Assembly (NCBI GenBank): GCA_030690365.1
Contig: JAUYGX010000010.1
Coordinates: forward strand, 1 to 64,000
Reading direction: 5' to 3'
From: Bacteroidales bacterium
GTDB lineage: Bacteria; Bacteroidota; Bacteroidia; Bacteroidales; F082
DNA length: 64,000 nucleotides
A program made the translations under genes and the position numbers. Shown here piece after piece: positions 49,066-58,336 of this stretch. Each line of letters starts with the position of its first letter. The first letter of the stretch is position 1. The notes under the pieces were generated by a model that was given only the letters and a program-made list of their open reading frames with translations, ran no database searches and was not told the DNA's origin.

Positions 49066-50817
49066 ATGGAAAAGCGATGGGTGCTTAAAGAAAAACCTGA
49101 TAACGAAGTAGTTGAGCAGCTGTCACAATCACTGAATATCAATAAAGATCTTCTGAAATTGTTGGTGCAACGTGGAATTATAAATTACCAGGGAGCAAAA
49201 ACATTTTTTAGGCCTAAACTCGAAAACCTGCACGATCCATTTTTAATGAAAGACATGGATAAGGCTGTGAACCGGGTTATAGAAGCCATCAACAAAGGGG
49301 AAAAAATATTGGTATATGGTGATTATGATGTAGATGGTACTACCGCTGTGTCGTTGGTGTACTCGTTTCTGAAAGACATTTACAAAAAAATTGGTTTTTA
49401 TATCCCTGACAGATACTCCGAAGGTTACGGAGTTTCGTATAAAAGCATCGACTACGCGGTTGAAAATGACTACAAGCTCATGATCACCCTGGATTGTGGC
49501 ATAAAAGCAGTCGCAAAAGTGGATTACGCAAACGAAAAGGGATTGGATATCATTATTGGCGATCATCACCGGCCCGGTGATACACTTCCCAACGCCATAG
49601 CGGTACTCGATCCAAAACAACCCGATTGTAACTACCCTTTTAAAGACCTATCAGGATGTGGTGTTGGTTTTAAATTGGTTCAGGCCATTTCCGAAAAAAA
49701 AGGAATCAGCAAGGAACGATCCTTTGCCTGTCTTGATTTGGTGGCCATCAGCATTGCTGCAGACATTGTTCCGATTATTGGCGAAAACAGAATTCTGGCC
49801 TATTATGGATTAAAACAGTTAAATAAAAACCCACGCGTAGGAATTCAGTCACTTTTAAAATCGGCCGGAGTAGATGAACAAAATAATTTCGATAACGAAG
49901 GGTTTTTCGACCGCGAAATAACCATCAGCGACATCGTTTTTTTGCTGGGACCACGCATCAACGCTGCCGGCAGAATTGAAAGTGCTACCGATTCGGTAAA
50001 ATTGCTTATCAGTAACAACATGATTTATGCTGCTAAATTGGGCAAACAAATCAATGAACTAAATACTACCCGCCGCGATCTCGACACCAATATTACCATG
50101 GAAGCCATGGAAATTTTAAACAGCGATATCATCAAGTTTAATAAAAAATCAACTGTCGTATATCGCGAACACTGGCACAAAGGAGTTATTGGCATCGTAG
50201 CATCACGTCTTATTGAAGCTTATTACCGTCCTACTATCGTATTGACCAAATCTGATGGTCTGATTACAGGATCTGCCAGGTCGATCAAAAACTTTGATAT
50301 TTACGATGCCATCGACTCGGTACACCATCTGCTCGAACACTTTGGGGGTCATACCTATGCCGCCGGACTGGCTTTAAAACCAGAAAACCTGCAAACATTC
50401 ATTGATGAATTTGAACAATACGCTAATGACAACCTGACGGATGAAATGCTGGTTCCTGAAATTGAAATCGACGGCGAATTGTATATCGGCGACATTGGTT
50501 CAAAATTCTACAGAATCCTAAAACAATTCGCACCCTTTGGCCCTGGAAACATGGCACCGGCCTTTATTACCCACAATGTGATTGATACCGGATACGCTAA
50601 ATTAGTTGGAAAAGGCGATGTTAAACACCTGAAATTTTCAGTGGTTCACCCCGACCGGACCGGAAATCCAATTCCGGCCATCGCATTTAATATGGGAGGA
50701 TATTTTGAAAAAGTACAGAGCGGAAAACCGTTTAGTATCTGCTATCACATTGATGAAAACACCTGGCTTGGCAATACCACCCTGCAACTGCGCATCCTCG
50801 ACATCAAATTTGATTAA
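49066..50817 (+). CDS. recJ: Single-stranded-DNA-specific exonuclease RecJ
   Basis: 5'-3' exonuclease on single-stranded DNA, in RecF-pathway recombination, mismatch and base-excision repair. The 583-residue protein has all DHH-superfamily motifs: ILVYGDYDVDGTTAVS (residues 81-96), MITLDCGIK, IIGDHHRPGD, LDLVAISIAADIVP, and the DHHA1 region with HFGGHTYAAGLALK. Metal-binding Asp and His residues are intact. The C-terminal OB-like domain is present. It is transcribed alone, with convergent neighbours. Confidence 0.96.
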   Translation: MEKRWVLKEKPDNEVVEQLSQSLNINKDLLKLLVQRGIINYQGAKTFFRPKLENLHDPFLMKDMDKAVNRVIEAINKGEKILVYGDYDVDGTTAVSLVYSFLKDIYKKIGFYIPDRYSEGYGVSYKSIDYAVENDYKLMITLDCGIKAVAKVDYANEKGLDIIIGDHHRPGDTLPNAIAVLDPKQPDCNYPFKDLSGCGVGFKLVQAISEKKGISKERSFACLDLVAISIAADIVPIIGENRILAYYGLKQLNKNPRVGIQSLLKSAGVDEQNNFDNEGFFDREITISDIVFLLGPRINAAGRIESATDSVKLLISNNMIYAAKLGKQINELNTTRRDLDTNITMEAMEILNSDIIKFNKKSTVVYREHWHKGVIGIVASRLIEAYYRPTIVLTKSDGLITGSARSIKNFDIYDAIDSVHHLLEHFGGHTYAAGLALKPENLQTFIDEFEQYANDNLTDEMLVPEIEIDGELYIGDIGSKFYRILKQFAPFGPGNMAPAFITHNVIDTGYAKLVGKGDVKHLKFSVVHPDRTGNPIPAIAFNMGGYFEKVQSGKPFSICYHIDENTWLGNTTLQLRILDIKFD

Positions 50818-50825
50818 ACCCGGTA

Positions 50826-51356
50826 CTATTGCAGGCTTTTTAGTTTGATGGATAACGCTATCAGGATGACACCGATGACAAGGGCCAGAATCCCAATAAG
50901 TCTCACGAAAATGGAAGCCGTTTCAAAGGGAATGAAAAACAAAAGAATTCCAAATCCCAACGTAATGATACCATTGATTAAAAGCATCCTTTTGTCTGCC
51001 GCTGACTGAATATTCATCATGATTACCAATTGGCTTATGCCCAGGATAATGGCCCAAACGCCAATGACAATAACGAAAATCTCAACGGATTTTTGAGTAA
51101 AAAAGGCTAACACAACGCCCAATCCGAAAGTGATAATGGAGCTTATTAAATCACTTGCATAGTTTCGGCTGTGTTTTATGTTGGTGTACACACCAAAAAA
51201 CATGGCCACTCCAACAATTATCATGATGATTCCAAAATACATCACGATCACTTTTAAAGTATCAATTGGAGAAAAAATTGCCATCAGACCAAATAGAAGC
51301 GCGATAATCCCGTTAAAGGTGAGTACCCACCAGTTTGATAATGCATTTGATTTCAT
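50826..51356 (-). CDS. HdeD-like DUF308 membrane protein
   Basis: Using the start at 51356 the product is 176 residues with six predicted transmembrane helices in three pairs (WWVLTFNGIIALLFGLMAIF, VIVMYFGIIMIIVGVAMFFG, LISSIITFGLGVVLAFF, and so on). The repeated G-I/L-pattern is that of HdeD/DUF308 proteins. HdeD is linked to acid resistance in E. coli; the role in Bacteroidota is unknown. Confidence 0.88.
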   Translation of the reverse strand: MKSNALSNWWVLTFNGIIALLFGLMAIFSPIDTLKVIVMYFGIIMIIVGVAMFFGVYTNIKHSRNYASDLISSIITFGLGVVLAFFTQKSVEIFVIVIGVWAIILGISQLVIMMNIQSAADKRMLLINGIITLGFGILLFFIPFETASIFVRLIGILALVIGVILIALSIKLKSLQ

Positions 51357-51433
51357 AGTTTTATGTTTTAAAAGGATAAATTTACACAATTTTTGATTGA
51401 TAGTGGAAATAGTACCATGATCAAAATATAAAA

Positions 51434-52819
51434 TCAGGAATTGTTGTTTTCTTTAAGTTGGCGATTAAATGATTTTGGCGCTACCGTTGGCAAGGCTCGT
51501 TGAGTTCCCCAACTTTTTTTCATTGAAATACTGATGAGGAAATTTTTTAATCCACTTCCTGGCATATCCAGTATCTTTCTGGAAGTCATTGCTTTGGTAA
51601 TCCACCTTATTTTGCGTGATTCGCCCGGAGTGACAAATCCGTTTTTAATGCTGTAGTTTCTGTTGTATAACAACAGGTTATGCAATGGGATATTTACCGG
51701 ACAAACGCTGTCGCACTTACCACAAAGCGTGGAAGCATAACTCAGGTGCTTATAAGTTTCAAAATCTTTCATAAAAGGAGTTACCACGGCTCCGACAGGC
51801 CCTTGATAGGTAGTACCATAGGTTTCGCCACCCACCAATTTATACACGGGGCACACATTGGCACAGGCACCACAACTAATGCAGGTAAGTGCCTGACGTT
51901 GCTTTTGCATTTCCAACACTTTCGATCTTCCATTGTCAATGAGTATCAGAATAAGTTCTTCAGGCCCACTAAATTCACCCTCTTTTCTGGGTCCGGTGAT
52001 AATGCTGTTGAAAGGCGAAATTGTTTTGCCCATTTGATAAGATGCAAGCAGAGGCCAATACAAATCAAGGTTTTCCAATGCGGGAATCAGCATGTCAATC
52101 CCGGCCAACACCAATTGAATTTTGGGTAGTGAAATGGTTGCCAGAGAATTGCCTTCATTTTCGGTGGTCGCAATTCCACCCATATCACTTATCAGAAAAT
52201 TGCATCCGGTAATACTTATATCGGCAGCAGCTATTTTCTGCTGTAGGTAGTTTTTTGTAAATTCTTTGGCTGCGTCAGGATTTAAATTTTCAGGAGCAGA
52301 TAATTTTACATGCAGAAGATCCGATACTTCTTGTTGGGTAAAAATCCGATTGGGAGTTCCCATGTGGCTTGGCTTCTCCCCTGCCAACTGTGCAATAAAA
52401 TCCGCTGTATCAGTTTCAACTACCTCAACACCCGAATTTTTGAGCGATTGTCCAAGACCAATCTCTTCAAAAACCATCGATTTTGATCTTACAGCCTTGG
52501 TTACCTGATGGTTTTTGATTATTTTTTTTATTTCAAGCTTTGCTTCAGCTGCATCACGCGCCCAAATTACTTTACCACCATTGGCCAGAAAATTGTCTTC
52601 AAACTCAATCAGATATCTATCCAACTCATTGATGACCTTGTATTTTAAATATCCGGCCTTTTGGCGGGCTACCGATAGTTTTGAAAATTGCTTTAAGGCA
52701 TTGTTTATGGCCGTTTCATGCTGGTTTAAGGCAAGAACCACCGACTCCTGTTTCCCGGGGTTATTGATTGCCTGGGCGGCACGCGATGTAAAGTCCTTAT
52801 ATTCCGGGTTAATTGCCAC
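51434..52819 (-). CDS. lutB: Iron-sulfur protein of the L-lactate utilisation complex (LutB/LldF)
   Basis: The 461-residue protein has an LUD domain (about 80-300, with ITGCNFLISDMGGIATTENEGN) and two ferredoxin-type cluster motifs, CISCGACANVCPVYKLVGG and CGKCDSVCPVNIPLHNLL. Known LutB oxidises L-lactate to pyruvate together with LutA and LutC. Neither partner is next to it, which is unusual, since lutABC normally sit together. It begins with GTG and follows rpiB by 10 bases. Confidence 0.92.
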   Translation of the reverse strand: MAINPEYKDFTSRAAQAINNPGKQESVVLALNQHETAINNALKQFSKLSVARQKAGYLKYKVINELDRYLIEFEDNFLANGGKVIWARDAAEAKLEIKKIIKNHQVTKAVRSKSMVFEEIGLGQSLKNSGVEVVETDTADFIAQLAGEKPSHMGTPNRIFTQQEVSDLLHVKLSAPENLNPDAAKEFTKNYLQQKIAAADISITGCNFLISDMGGIATTENEGNSLATISLPKIQLVLAGIDMLIPALENLDLYWPLLASYQMGKTISPFNSIITGPRKEGEFSGPEELILILIDNGRSKVLEMQKQRQALTCISCGACANVCPVYKLVGGETYGTTYQGPVGAVVTPFMKDFETYKHLSYASTLCGKCDSVCPVNIPLHNLLLYNRNYSIKNGFVTPGESRKIRWITKAMTSRKILDMPGSGLKNFLISISMKKSWGTQRALPTVAPKSFNRQLKENNNS

Positions 52820-52829
52820 TTCTACACTT

Positions 52830-53279
52830 TTATATTAACTGATTAATTTTATTTACCCGAGCCAAATGACGGCCTCCTTCAAAGGGGGTGTTTAAAAAAG
52901 TATCTGCAATTTCCCATCCTTCTTCAAAAGTAACAAATCTACCGGGTAACGATAGCACATTGGCATCATTATGTTGTCGGGTAAGTTTGGCCTGTTCAAC
53001 ATCCCAGCATAAACCGGCACGAACATTAGGATACTTGTTGGCAGTCATTTGTGCACCGTTTCCGCTTCCACAAAATATGATACCACGCTCCAATTCTCCC
53101 TTGTTGATGGCACTGGCCAACGGGTGAATCATATCGGGATAGTCAACGCTTTCTTCTGAATCGGTTCCAAAATCAATTATTGTATATCCCGCTTTCTCAA
53201 GCTTTTCTTTTAAAAACGTTTTCAGGGCATATCCACCATGATCGGAGGCCATAGCCAAAATCGTGCTGCTTTTTATCAT
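52830..53279 (-). CDS. rpiB: Ribose 5-phosphate isomerase B
   Basis: Interconverts ribose 5-phosphate and ribulose 5-phosphate in the pentose phosphate pathway. The start at 53279 gives 149 residues, the normal length. ILAMASDHGGYALKTFL near the N-terminus, GIIFCGSGNGAQMTANKYPNVRAGLCWD with the active-site Cys, and ARQHNDANVLSLPGRF are the RpiB motifs. It heads a two-gene unit with lutB. Confidence 0.95.
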   Translation of the reverse strand: MIKSSTILAMASDHGGYALKTFLKEKLEKAGYTIIDFGTDSEESVDYPDMIHPLASAINKGELERGIIFCGSGNGAQMTANKYPNVRAGLCWDVEQAKLTRQHNDANVLSLPGRFVTFEEGWEIADTFLNTPFEGGRHLARVNKINQLI

Positions 53280-53814
53280 TGTTGAAAAAATATGCGACAA
53301 ATTTAGGCATTTTTCAGGGCAAAATAATAAAAGAACTGAAAGCCATTTGTTTTAAGTTTTTGCCTATTCTGGCAATAAACGGGTAATGAGTTTGTGATCA
53401 AAATTTTACCTTTTTTCACACTTTTATTGTTAATATCTGCGTATTTTTGTTGATAATTATTTGGTAAGTCGTAGTTTGTAAACATGTGTTTTGGGTTGCT
53501 GTGAGGTTTCACTTTTTTTCAAAAAGTTTTGAAAAGTTTTCCATACTAATGAACATATTTTGGATGTAAAACACAGCATGATTTTATAAGTGTACTTAAA
53601 AATAATGAGGATGTTGATAAGTGATTATTAAATTGATTTTAATCCGGTTAAGAAATTTTACCTTGTTAATGAACTGTTGAAAAAAGGGTATTATTTAATT
53701 TTCCTAATAATTGAGATACTAATAATCAAACATTTTAACAGCGCTATAAATATTAACATTTATTTAATTAAATAAAAAATATAATAGGGCTTCATTGTTC
53801 ATAGTTAAAAAGAG
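53280..53814. other. A/T-rich divergent intergenic region rpiB/nadA
   Basis: These 535 bases are very rich in A and T, and no gene is convincing. Two TGTTGATAA strings (near 53448 and 53613) differ by two bases from a DnaA box, and a short TTTAATTAAATAAA palindrome lies near 53762. Promoters for both flanking genes are expected. I do not claim an origin or RNA gene. Confidence 0.4.
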
Positions 53815-54750
53815 ATGGATTTTAAAAAAGAAATACTTAGGCTAAAGAAAGAAAAAAATGCGTTGATTCTGGCGCATTTTTATCAGATTCCGGAAATACA
53901 GGATATAGCCGATTATGTGGGCGATAGTTTAGGGCTTGCTCAAAAAGCTTCGGAAGCGAAATCAGATATGATTGTCTTTGCCGGAGTACATTTTATGGCC
54001 GAAACGGCCAAAATGCTCAATCCTGATATTCCGGTGGTTTTGCCCGATTTAAATGCCGGATGTTCGCTGGCCGATTCGTGCCCATACGACGATTTTAAAA
54101 AATTCAAAGAACAACATCCTGATCACCTTGTTATTAGTTATATCAACACCACAGCAGCTATCAAAACACTGACTGATGTTGTTTGTACTTCCGGAAATGC
54201 GGTTCAAATTGTGGAATCATTTCCCAAAGATCAGAAAATAATTTTTGCACCTGATAAAAATCTGGGTGGATATATCAACAATATCACTGGCCGGAATATG
54301 GTACTTTGGAATGGTACCTGTCAGGTACATGATATGCTTAAAGCTGAGTCGCTGATTGACTTGCAGGAAAAAAACCCGGATGCAAAAATTATTGCCCACC
54401 CCGAATGTAGCGCCGCCATTTTGGAACTTGCAGCCTATATCGGATCCACCACCGGAATGATCAAGTTCACACAAAAAGATGCTTCAAAAAAGTACATTGT
54501 TGCTACCGAAACGGGCATTCTACATCAGATGAAAAAGCTTTCGCCAGAGAAGGAATTTTTGATTGTGCCATCGGATAGTACCTGTTCGTGCAACGATTGT
54601 CCGTATATGAAATTGAATACAATGGAAAAGTTGTATCTTGCGTTGAAAAATGGGGAACCATCAATTACCTTGGATGCCGAAACCATTGAATTGGCTAAAA
54701 AGCCCATTGTTCACATGCTTAATATTTCAAAAAAGTTGGGAATCATATAG
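53815..54750 (+). CDS. nadA: Quinolinate synthase
   Basis: Condenses iminoaspartate with dihydroxyacetone phosphate to quinolinate in NAD synthesis, using an oxygen-sensitive 4Fe-4S cluster. At 311 residues, it shows AHFYQIPEIQDIADYVGDS, NAGCSLADSC (first Cys ligand), WNGTCQVHD (second) and the C-terminal STCSCNDCPYMKLNTMEKL (third). nadB and nadC are not adjacent. Confidence 0.97.
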   Translation: MDFKKEILRLKKEKNALILAHFYQIPEIQDIADYVGDSLGLAQKASEAKSDMIVFAGVHFMAETAKMLNPDIPVVLPDLNAGCSLADSCPYDDFKKFKEQHPDHLVISYINTTAAIKTLTDVVCTSGNAVQIVESFPKDQKIIFAPDKNLGGYINNITGRNMVLWNGTCQVHDMLKAESLIDLQEKNPDAKIIAHPECSAAILELAAYIGSTTGMIKFTQKDASKKYIVATETGILHQMKKLSPEKEFLIVPSDSTCSCNDCPYMKLNTMEKLYLALKNGEPSITLDAETIELAKKPIVHMLNISKKLGII

Positions 54751-54763
54751 TTAATCAGTTAAA

Positions 54764-55306
54764 ATGAAAAAAAAACTGTTATTGTACCTGGTGGTAATAG
54801 TGCTTGTGGCGGGTACTTCCTGCGCCGGAAAAGCGTATTTTACAAAGGAAATGAGAGCCAATTTGCATCAGAATCAGTTAAAGGAAAATGAAGTTCAATA
54901 TTTCAATTCCGGTAAAATTGTACTTACCCGAAATCTGTCTTATGCAGAAACTCAAATTGCCAGAGGAACGATCCGCTACGAAAACGGACAATATATAGAA
55001 GAAATTATTATTCCTAAAAATACCCCCGGAGTAGCTGTAGATCAGTCAAAAGACAACATGAGTATTTCGTTCGAAACAGGCGAAAACCGTCAGTTAACTT
55101 TCAAATGCAATACCGACGGATATTATCAGTTATCAGCTTTGAGCTGGAAAGATAATTATGGGCAGGTAAAGTACGATACCACAATGTATTATCTAACACC
55201 AGCCTCCAGTAAAGCCTTGCTGATGGTTGGAAAAGATTATGTAAATAAGTTCGAAAAACAAAAACGAGTTTTAAAAGGAAGAACCGTTTCTTCGGGACAT
55301 GAATAG
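54764..55306 (+). CDS. Hypothetical lipoprotein
   Basis: The 180-residue product has a lipoprotein signal (LLLYLVVIVLVAGTSC) and should be lipid-anchored. The rest is a beta-rich domain (YFNSGKIVLTRNLSYAETQIARG, GENRQLTFKCNTDGYYQLSA) that I cannot assign. It follows nadA by 13 bases and overlaps the MORN-repeat gene by 8 bases. Confidence 0.8.
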   Translation: MKKKLLLYLVVIVLVAGTSCAGKAYFTKEMRANLHQNQLKENEVQYFNSGKIVLTRNLSYAETQIARGTIRYENGQYIEEIIIPKNTPGVAVDQSKDNMSISFETGENRQLTFKCNTDGYYQLSALSWKDNYGQVKYDTTMYYLTPASSKALLMVGKDYVNKFEKQKRVLKGRTVSSGHE

Positions 55307-56822
55307 ATTAATTTATATTTGGGTTATTATACTGATAGTTTTTCAATTAAAAGTGTCAGCACAAACCGAAGGAGTACCACACCCTGATGGCTATACCGTA
55401 TTTTATTCACCCGATAGCGTTGTTGTGAGCGAAGGTATTATGGTGGAAGGAAAACCAAACGGATATTGGAAAAATTATTATCCGGATGGTACATTAAAAT
55501 CGGAAGGAAACCGAAAGGATTTTCAACTGGACAGCCTGTGGCGGTTTTACAATGAAGATGGAAAACTTGTTCTTGAAATAGAATACATACATGGCAAAAA
55601 AAATGGGTACAGAACAACCTATCAGGGAGATGAAGTTACCCGTGAGCACTTTGAAAACGATGTAAAGCAAGGCCATAGCTACCTACTTTCGATCAACCTG
55701 AAAGTTAAATCAAAGATACCTTTCGTAAATGGCCTGGAGGAGGGAATCGCACGTGATTACGACACTACCGGCAATGTCATTCAGCTGGTTACCTACAAAA
55801 GGGGATATGTTATTGAAAGAGAACGAATTAATCGTTATAATTCTAATGGGCAGAAGCATGGAAAATGGAAGTGGTTTTTCGATGATGAAATCACAGTGCA
55901 GCAAGAGGGAAGTTACAAAAATGGATTAAAGGACGGTTATTGGAAGGAATACGACCGTGATGGTAATTTAATGTCGGCCACCAAATATATGGATGGCGAA
56001 AAAATGGAAATGGCCGAAGAATTGGTTAAACTGGACATGCGTACGGATTATTATCCCAACGGGAAGGTCAAGGTAAAAGCCACTTACACCAAAGATGGAG
56101 TTCCTGAAGGCGTGCGTCGGGAGTATAATGAAATTGGTGAGGTTGAAAGATCTTTTATTTTCCGAAAAGGCAAAATTGTGGCCGAAGGAATTTTTACCGA
56201 TGCAGGCAAGCGTCAGGGGCTTTGGAAAGAATATTATCCTAACGGTAAAATAAAGGCTTCCGGAAATTACCTTGATGACTTACGTGAGGATGTTTGGAAG
56301 TTTTATTTTCCGAAAGGCCAGCTCGAACAGATTGGAAAATATGTAAAGGGGGTTCCTGACAGCCTATGGCGCTGGTATTATTCAAACGGAAATATGCTGC
56401 GCGAAGAAAATTACTACAACGGGTTGGAAGACGGTACTTACACCGAATTCGATGACAAGGGAAATATCATTACCACTGGCGATTACCTTGATGGCAAAAA
56501 AGAAGGATTCTGGACTTTGGAAGTAGGCGATACCCGAAAGGAAGGCAACTATAGCGAAGGCCTTCGCACCGGAATATGGAAAATATTCTATCCGGATGGT
56601 ACGCTTGCATTCGAGGGAAAATTTGTTGATGATTTGCCAAATGGAAAACACCAATGGTGGTGGCCCGATGGAAAAAATAAGAAACAGGCCGAATTCGTGA
56701 TGGGTCGTAGGAGTGGAGAATTGAAAAAATTTAATGAAGACGGTACACTTTTAATCGTAATTAGTTACAAAGCGGGCAAAGAAGTTAAATATGATGGCTT
56801 GGACACTGATATCGATGAGTGA
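55299..56822 (+). CDS. Exported MORN-repeat protein (YwqK-like)
   Basis: The 507-residue protein starts with a signal peptide (LIYIWVIILIVFQLKVSAQ) and then carries about fifteen MORN/YwqK units of 22-24 residues, each with a G-x-W-x-x-Y-x-x-D/N-G core (for example KPNGYWKNYYPDGTLKSEG, LRTGIWKIFYPDGTLAFEG, VPDSLWRWYYSNGNMLREE). Such repeats form extended beta sheets used for membrane or protein contact. Annotation as an 'antitoxin' by similarity to YwqK is not supported by context, since no toxin gene is next to it. Confidence 0.9.
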   Translation: MNRLIYIWVIILIVFQLKVSAQTEGVPHPDGYTVFYSPDSVVVSEGIMVEGKPNGYWKNYYPDGTLKSEGNRKDFQLDSLWRFYNEDGKLVLEIEYIHGKKNGYRTTYQGDEVTREHFENDVKQGHSYLLSINLKVKSKIPFVNGLEEGIARDYDTTGNVIQLVTYKRGYVIERERINRYNSNGQKHGKWKWFFDDEITVQQEGSYKNGLKDGYWKEYDRDGNLMSATKYMDGEKMEMAEELVKLDMRTDYYPNGKVKVKATYTKDGVPEGVRREYNEIGEVERSFIFRKGKIVAEGIFTDAGKRQGLWKEYYPNGKIKASGNYLDDLREDVWKFYFPKGQLEQIGKYVKGVPDSLWRWYYSNGNMLREENYYNGLEDGTYTEFDDKGNIITTGDYLDGKKEGFWTLEVGDTRKEGNYSEGLRTGIWKIFYPDGTLAFEGKFVDDLPNGKHQWWWPDGKNKKQAEFVMGRRSGELKKFNEDGTLLIVISYKAGKEVKYDGLDTDIDE

Positions 56823-56858
56823 TCTGTTTTTAGATTGAATGAATTTAAATAACAAGCA

Positions 56859-56892
56859 TTTGTATCGCCATCAGACAAATTTTATATCTTCG
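56859..56892 (+). promoter_or_regulatory. Candidate promoter for the OB-like lipoprotein gene
   Basis: TTTG (56859-56862) and TATCTTCG (56885-56892) are 22 bases apart, near the Bacteroidota TTTG/TAnnTTTG pattern, with one mismatch in the second box. The ATG is 46 bases further on. Confidence 0.4.
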
Positions 56893-56938
56893 CACGATTA
56901 TTAAACCGCATTTAAAGTTAACCAAATAGCAAAAAATC

Positions 56939-57562
56939 ATGAAAAAATTTATTTTTAGCCTTGTCATGTTGGCCTTAATAGGAACAGCTTGTCAAAATAG
57001 CCAGGTAAAAAACGAAACAGCCGCTCAAGAATCACTTGAAGTAAAAATGGATGAAATTGCATTGGTTAGCATTGCTGATTTTGACAGCCTCGCTGGTAAT
57101 TATGTAGGCAAACAAGTGAAGTTGGAAGGAACCATTGATCATATTTGCAGGCATGGCGGACAACGTGCATTTGTTGTAATTCCTGAATCCGGAGCACGCG
57201 TTAAGATTACACCCGATGAAACCATCGCTGCTTTTAATACCGAGCTCGAAGGAAATCAAATTGTTCTGATTGGCTTGGTTGAAGAACAACGAATTGACGA
57301 AGCCTATATCAAAGAATGGGAAGAGGAAATTAAGGCCGGTGCCGTTAAAACCGATGACAAAGGTGAAGGCTCGCACTTAGGCGGCAATGTTGAAAAGGGC
57401 GGCGAGGGTGCCGATTTAGCCGAAGAAATGGAAAAAGTAAATAATCTCCGTCAGGAATTGCTTGATTCAGGCAGTGATCACCTTTCATTTTATTCTGTAA
57501 AATGTTCATCTTATGAAGTTGTTGAATCAACTGAAAATGATGAAGAAGGCGACGAGAACTAG
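56939..57562 (+). CDS. Hypothetical lipoprotein with OB-fold-like core
   Basis: The 207-residue product has a lipoprotein signal peptide (LVMLALIGTAC). Residues about 55-115 (GNYVGKQVKLEGTIDHICRHGGQRAFVVIPES) look like an OB-fold of the type used in small exported proteins, with the Cys-Arg-His-Gly-Gly-Gln motif possibly binding a ligand or metal. The tail is acidic (ENDEEGDEN). It is the first gene of a possible unit with the PepSY-type membrane gene 26 bases downstream. Confidence 0.75.
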   Translation: MKKFIFSLVMLALIGTACQNSQVKNETAAQESLEVKMDEIALVSIADFDSLAGNYVGKQVKLEGTIDHICRHGGQRAFVVIPESGARVKITPDETIAAFNTELEGNQIVLIGLVEEQRIDEAYIKEWEEEIKAGAVKTDDKGEGSHLGGNVEKGGEGADLAEEMEKVNNLRQELLDSGSDHLSFYSVKCSSYEVVESTENDEEGDEN

Positions 57563-57588
57563 TATTCATCCACATTACATCTTAATTA

Positions 57589-58143
57589 ATGACTTTTAAC
57601 TGGCGCAAATGGAATAGGGCCACCCACCGGGATTTTGGCTATCTGTTTTTTGGGATGACCCTGATCTATGCTATTTCGGGAATTGCTATCAACCACATCG
57701 ACGACTGGAATCCGAATTATGTGGTTACCTCCGAAGAAGTTCAGGTTAACATCAGTGAACAACGTCCTGATAAAAAGCAGATTAAACAGTGGCTAGATCA
57801 AATTGACGAGTCAGGTAATTACAAAAGCCATTATTTTCCCAATTCGGATATTCTCAAGATTTTTATCAAAGACGGAACCGTATATATTGACCTTACTAAT
57901 GGAGAAGGATTGGTTGAAAAATCCACCAGACGCCCTTTGTTCAGGGAAGTAAATTATCTACATTATAATCCGATAAAATACTGGACCTGGTTTTCGGATT
58001 TGTTTTGTGGCGCACTCATTATTTTGGGTATTTCCGGTTTATTTATTGCCCGTGGAGGACTGGGTATTACCGGGCGTGGTGCCTGGATGGCTCTATTGGG
58101 AATCGTTATACCCATTATTTATTTAATGATTTATTTCTACTAA
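57589..58143 (+). CDS. PepSY-associated transmembrane protein
   Basis: The 184-residue protein starts FNWRKWNRATHRDFGYLFFGMTLIYAISGIAINH, the typical beginning of PepSY-associated TM proteins, then a soluble part (PDKKQIKQWLDQIDES) and two C-terminal helices. Relatives are tied to iron uptake or cytochrome functions; the function here is unknown. It lies between the OB-like lipoprotein and a 62-residue membrane protein, 4 bases before the latter. Confidence 0.85.
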   Translation: MTFNWRKWNRATHRDFGYLFFGMTLIYAISGIAINHIDDWNPNYVVTSEEVQVNISEQRPDKKQIKQWLDQIDESGNYKSHYFPNSDILKIFIKDGTVYIDLTNGEGLVEKSTRRPLFREVNYLHYNPIKYWTWFSDLFCGALIILGISGLFIARGGLGITGRGAWMALLGIVIPIIYLMIYFY

Positions 58144-58147
58144 CCTC

Positions 58148-58336
58148 ATGAACGAATACCTGATTATACTGATATTTATCTTGTGGTACACACTTTCGAT
58201 GGTTGTTTCCGAAACCATTGGCAAGAGAAAGAAAATTGGAGTGCAGTGGGTATTTTTCTTCTGTATGATGCTTTCACCCGTTGTTGGCTATGCCGTTACC
58301 TTTTTGCTTCCTGATAACTTAAAAGCCGCGAAATAG
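58148..58336 (+). CDS. Small hypothetical membrane protein
   Basis: The 62-residue product has two hydrophobic helices (YLIILIFILWYTLSMVV and VFFFCMMLSPVVGYAVTFLL) separated by a basic loop (GKRKKIGVQ). It is translated from the same strand 4 bases after the PepSY-type gene and its 3' end overlaps hemW by 18 bases tail to tail. Small two-helix proteins with this 'phospholipase D nuclease-like / TM' layout are common; no function is assigned. Confidence 0.7.
   Translation: MNEYLIILIFILWYTLSMVVSETIGKRKKIGVQWVFFFCMMLSPVVGYAVTFLLPDNLKAAK

Noticed and set aside
55299-56822. Antitoxin annotation for the MORN/YwqK-like protein
   Set aside because: The protein is exported, very long, and there is no toxin gene beside it.
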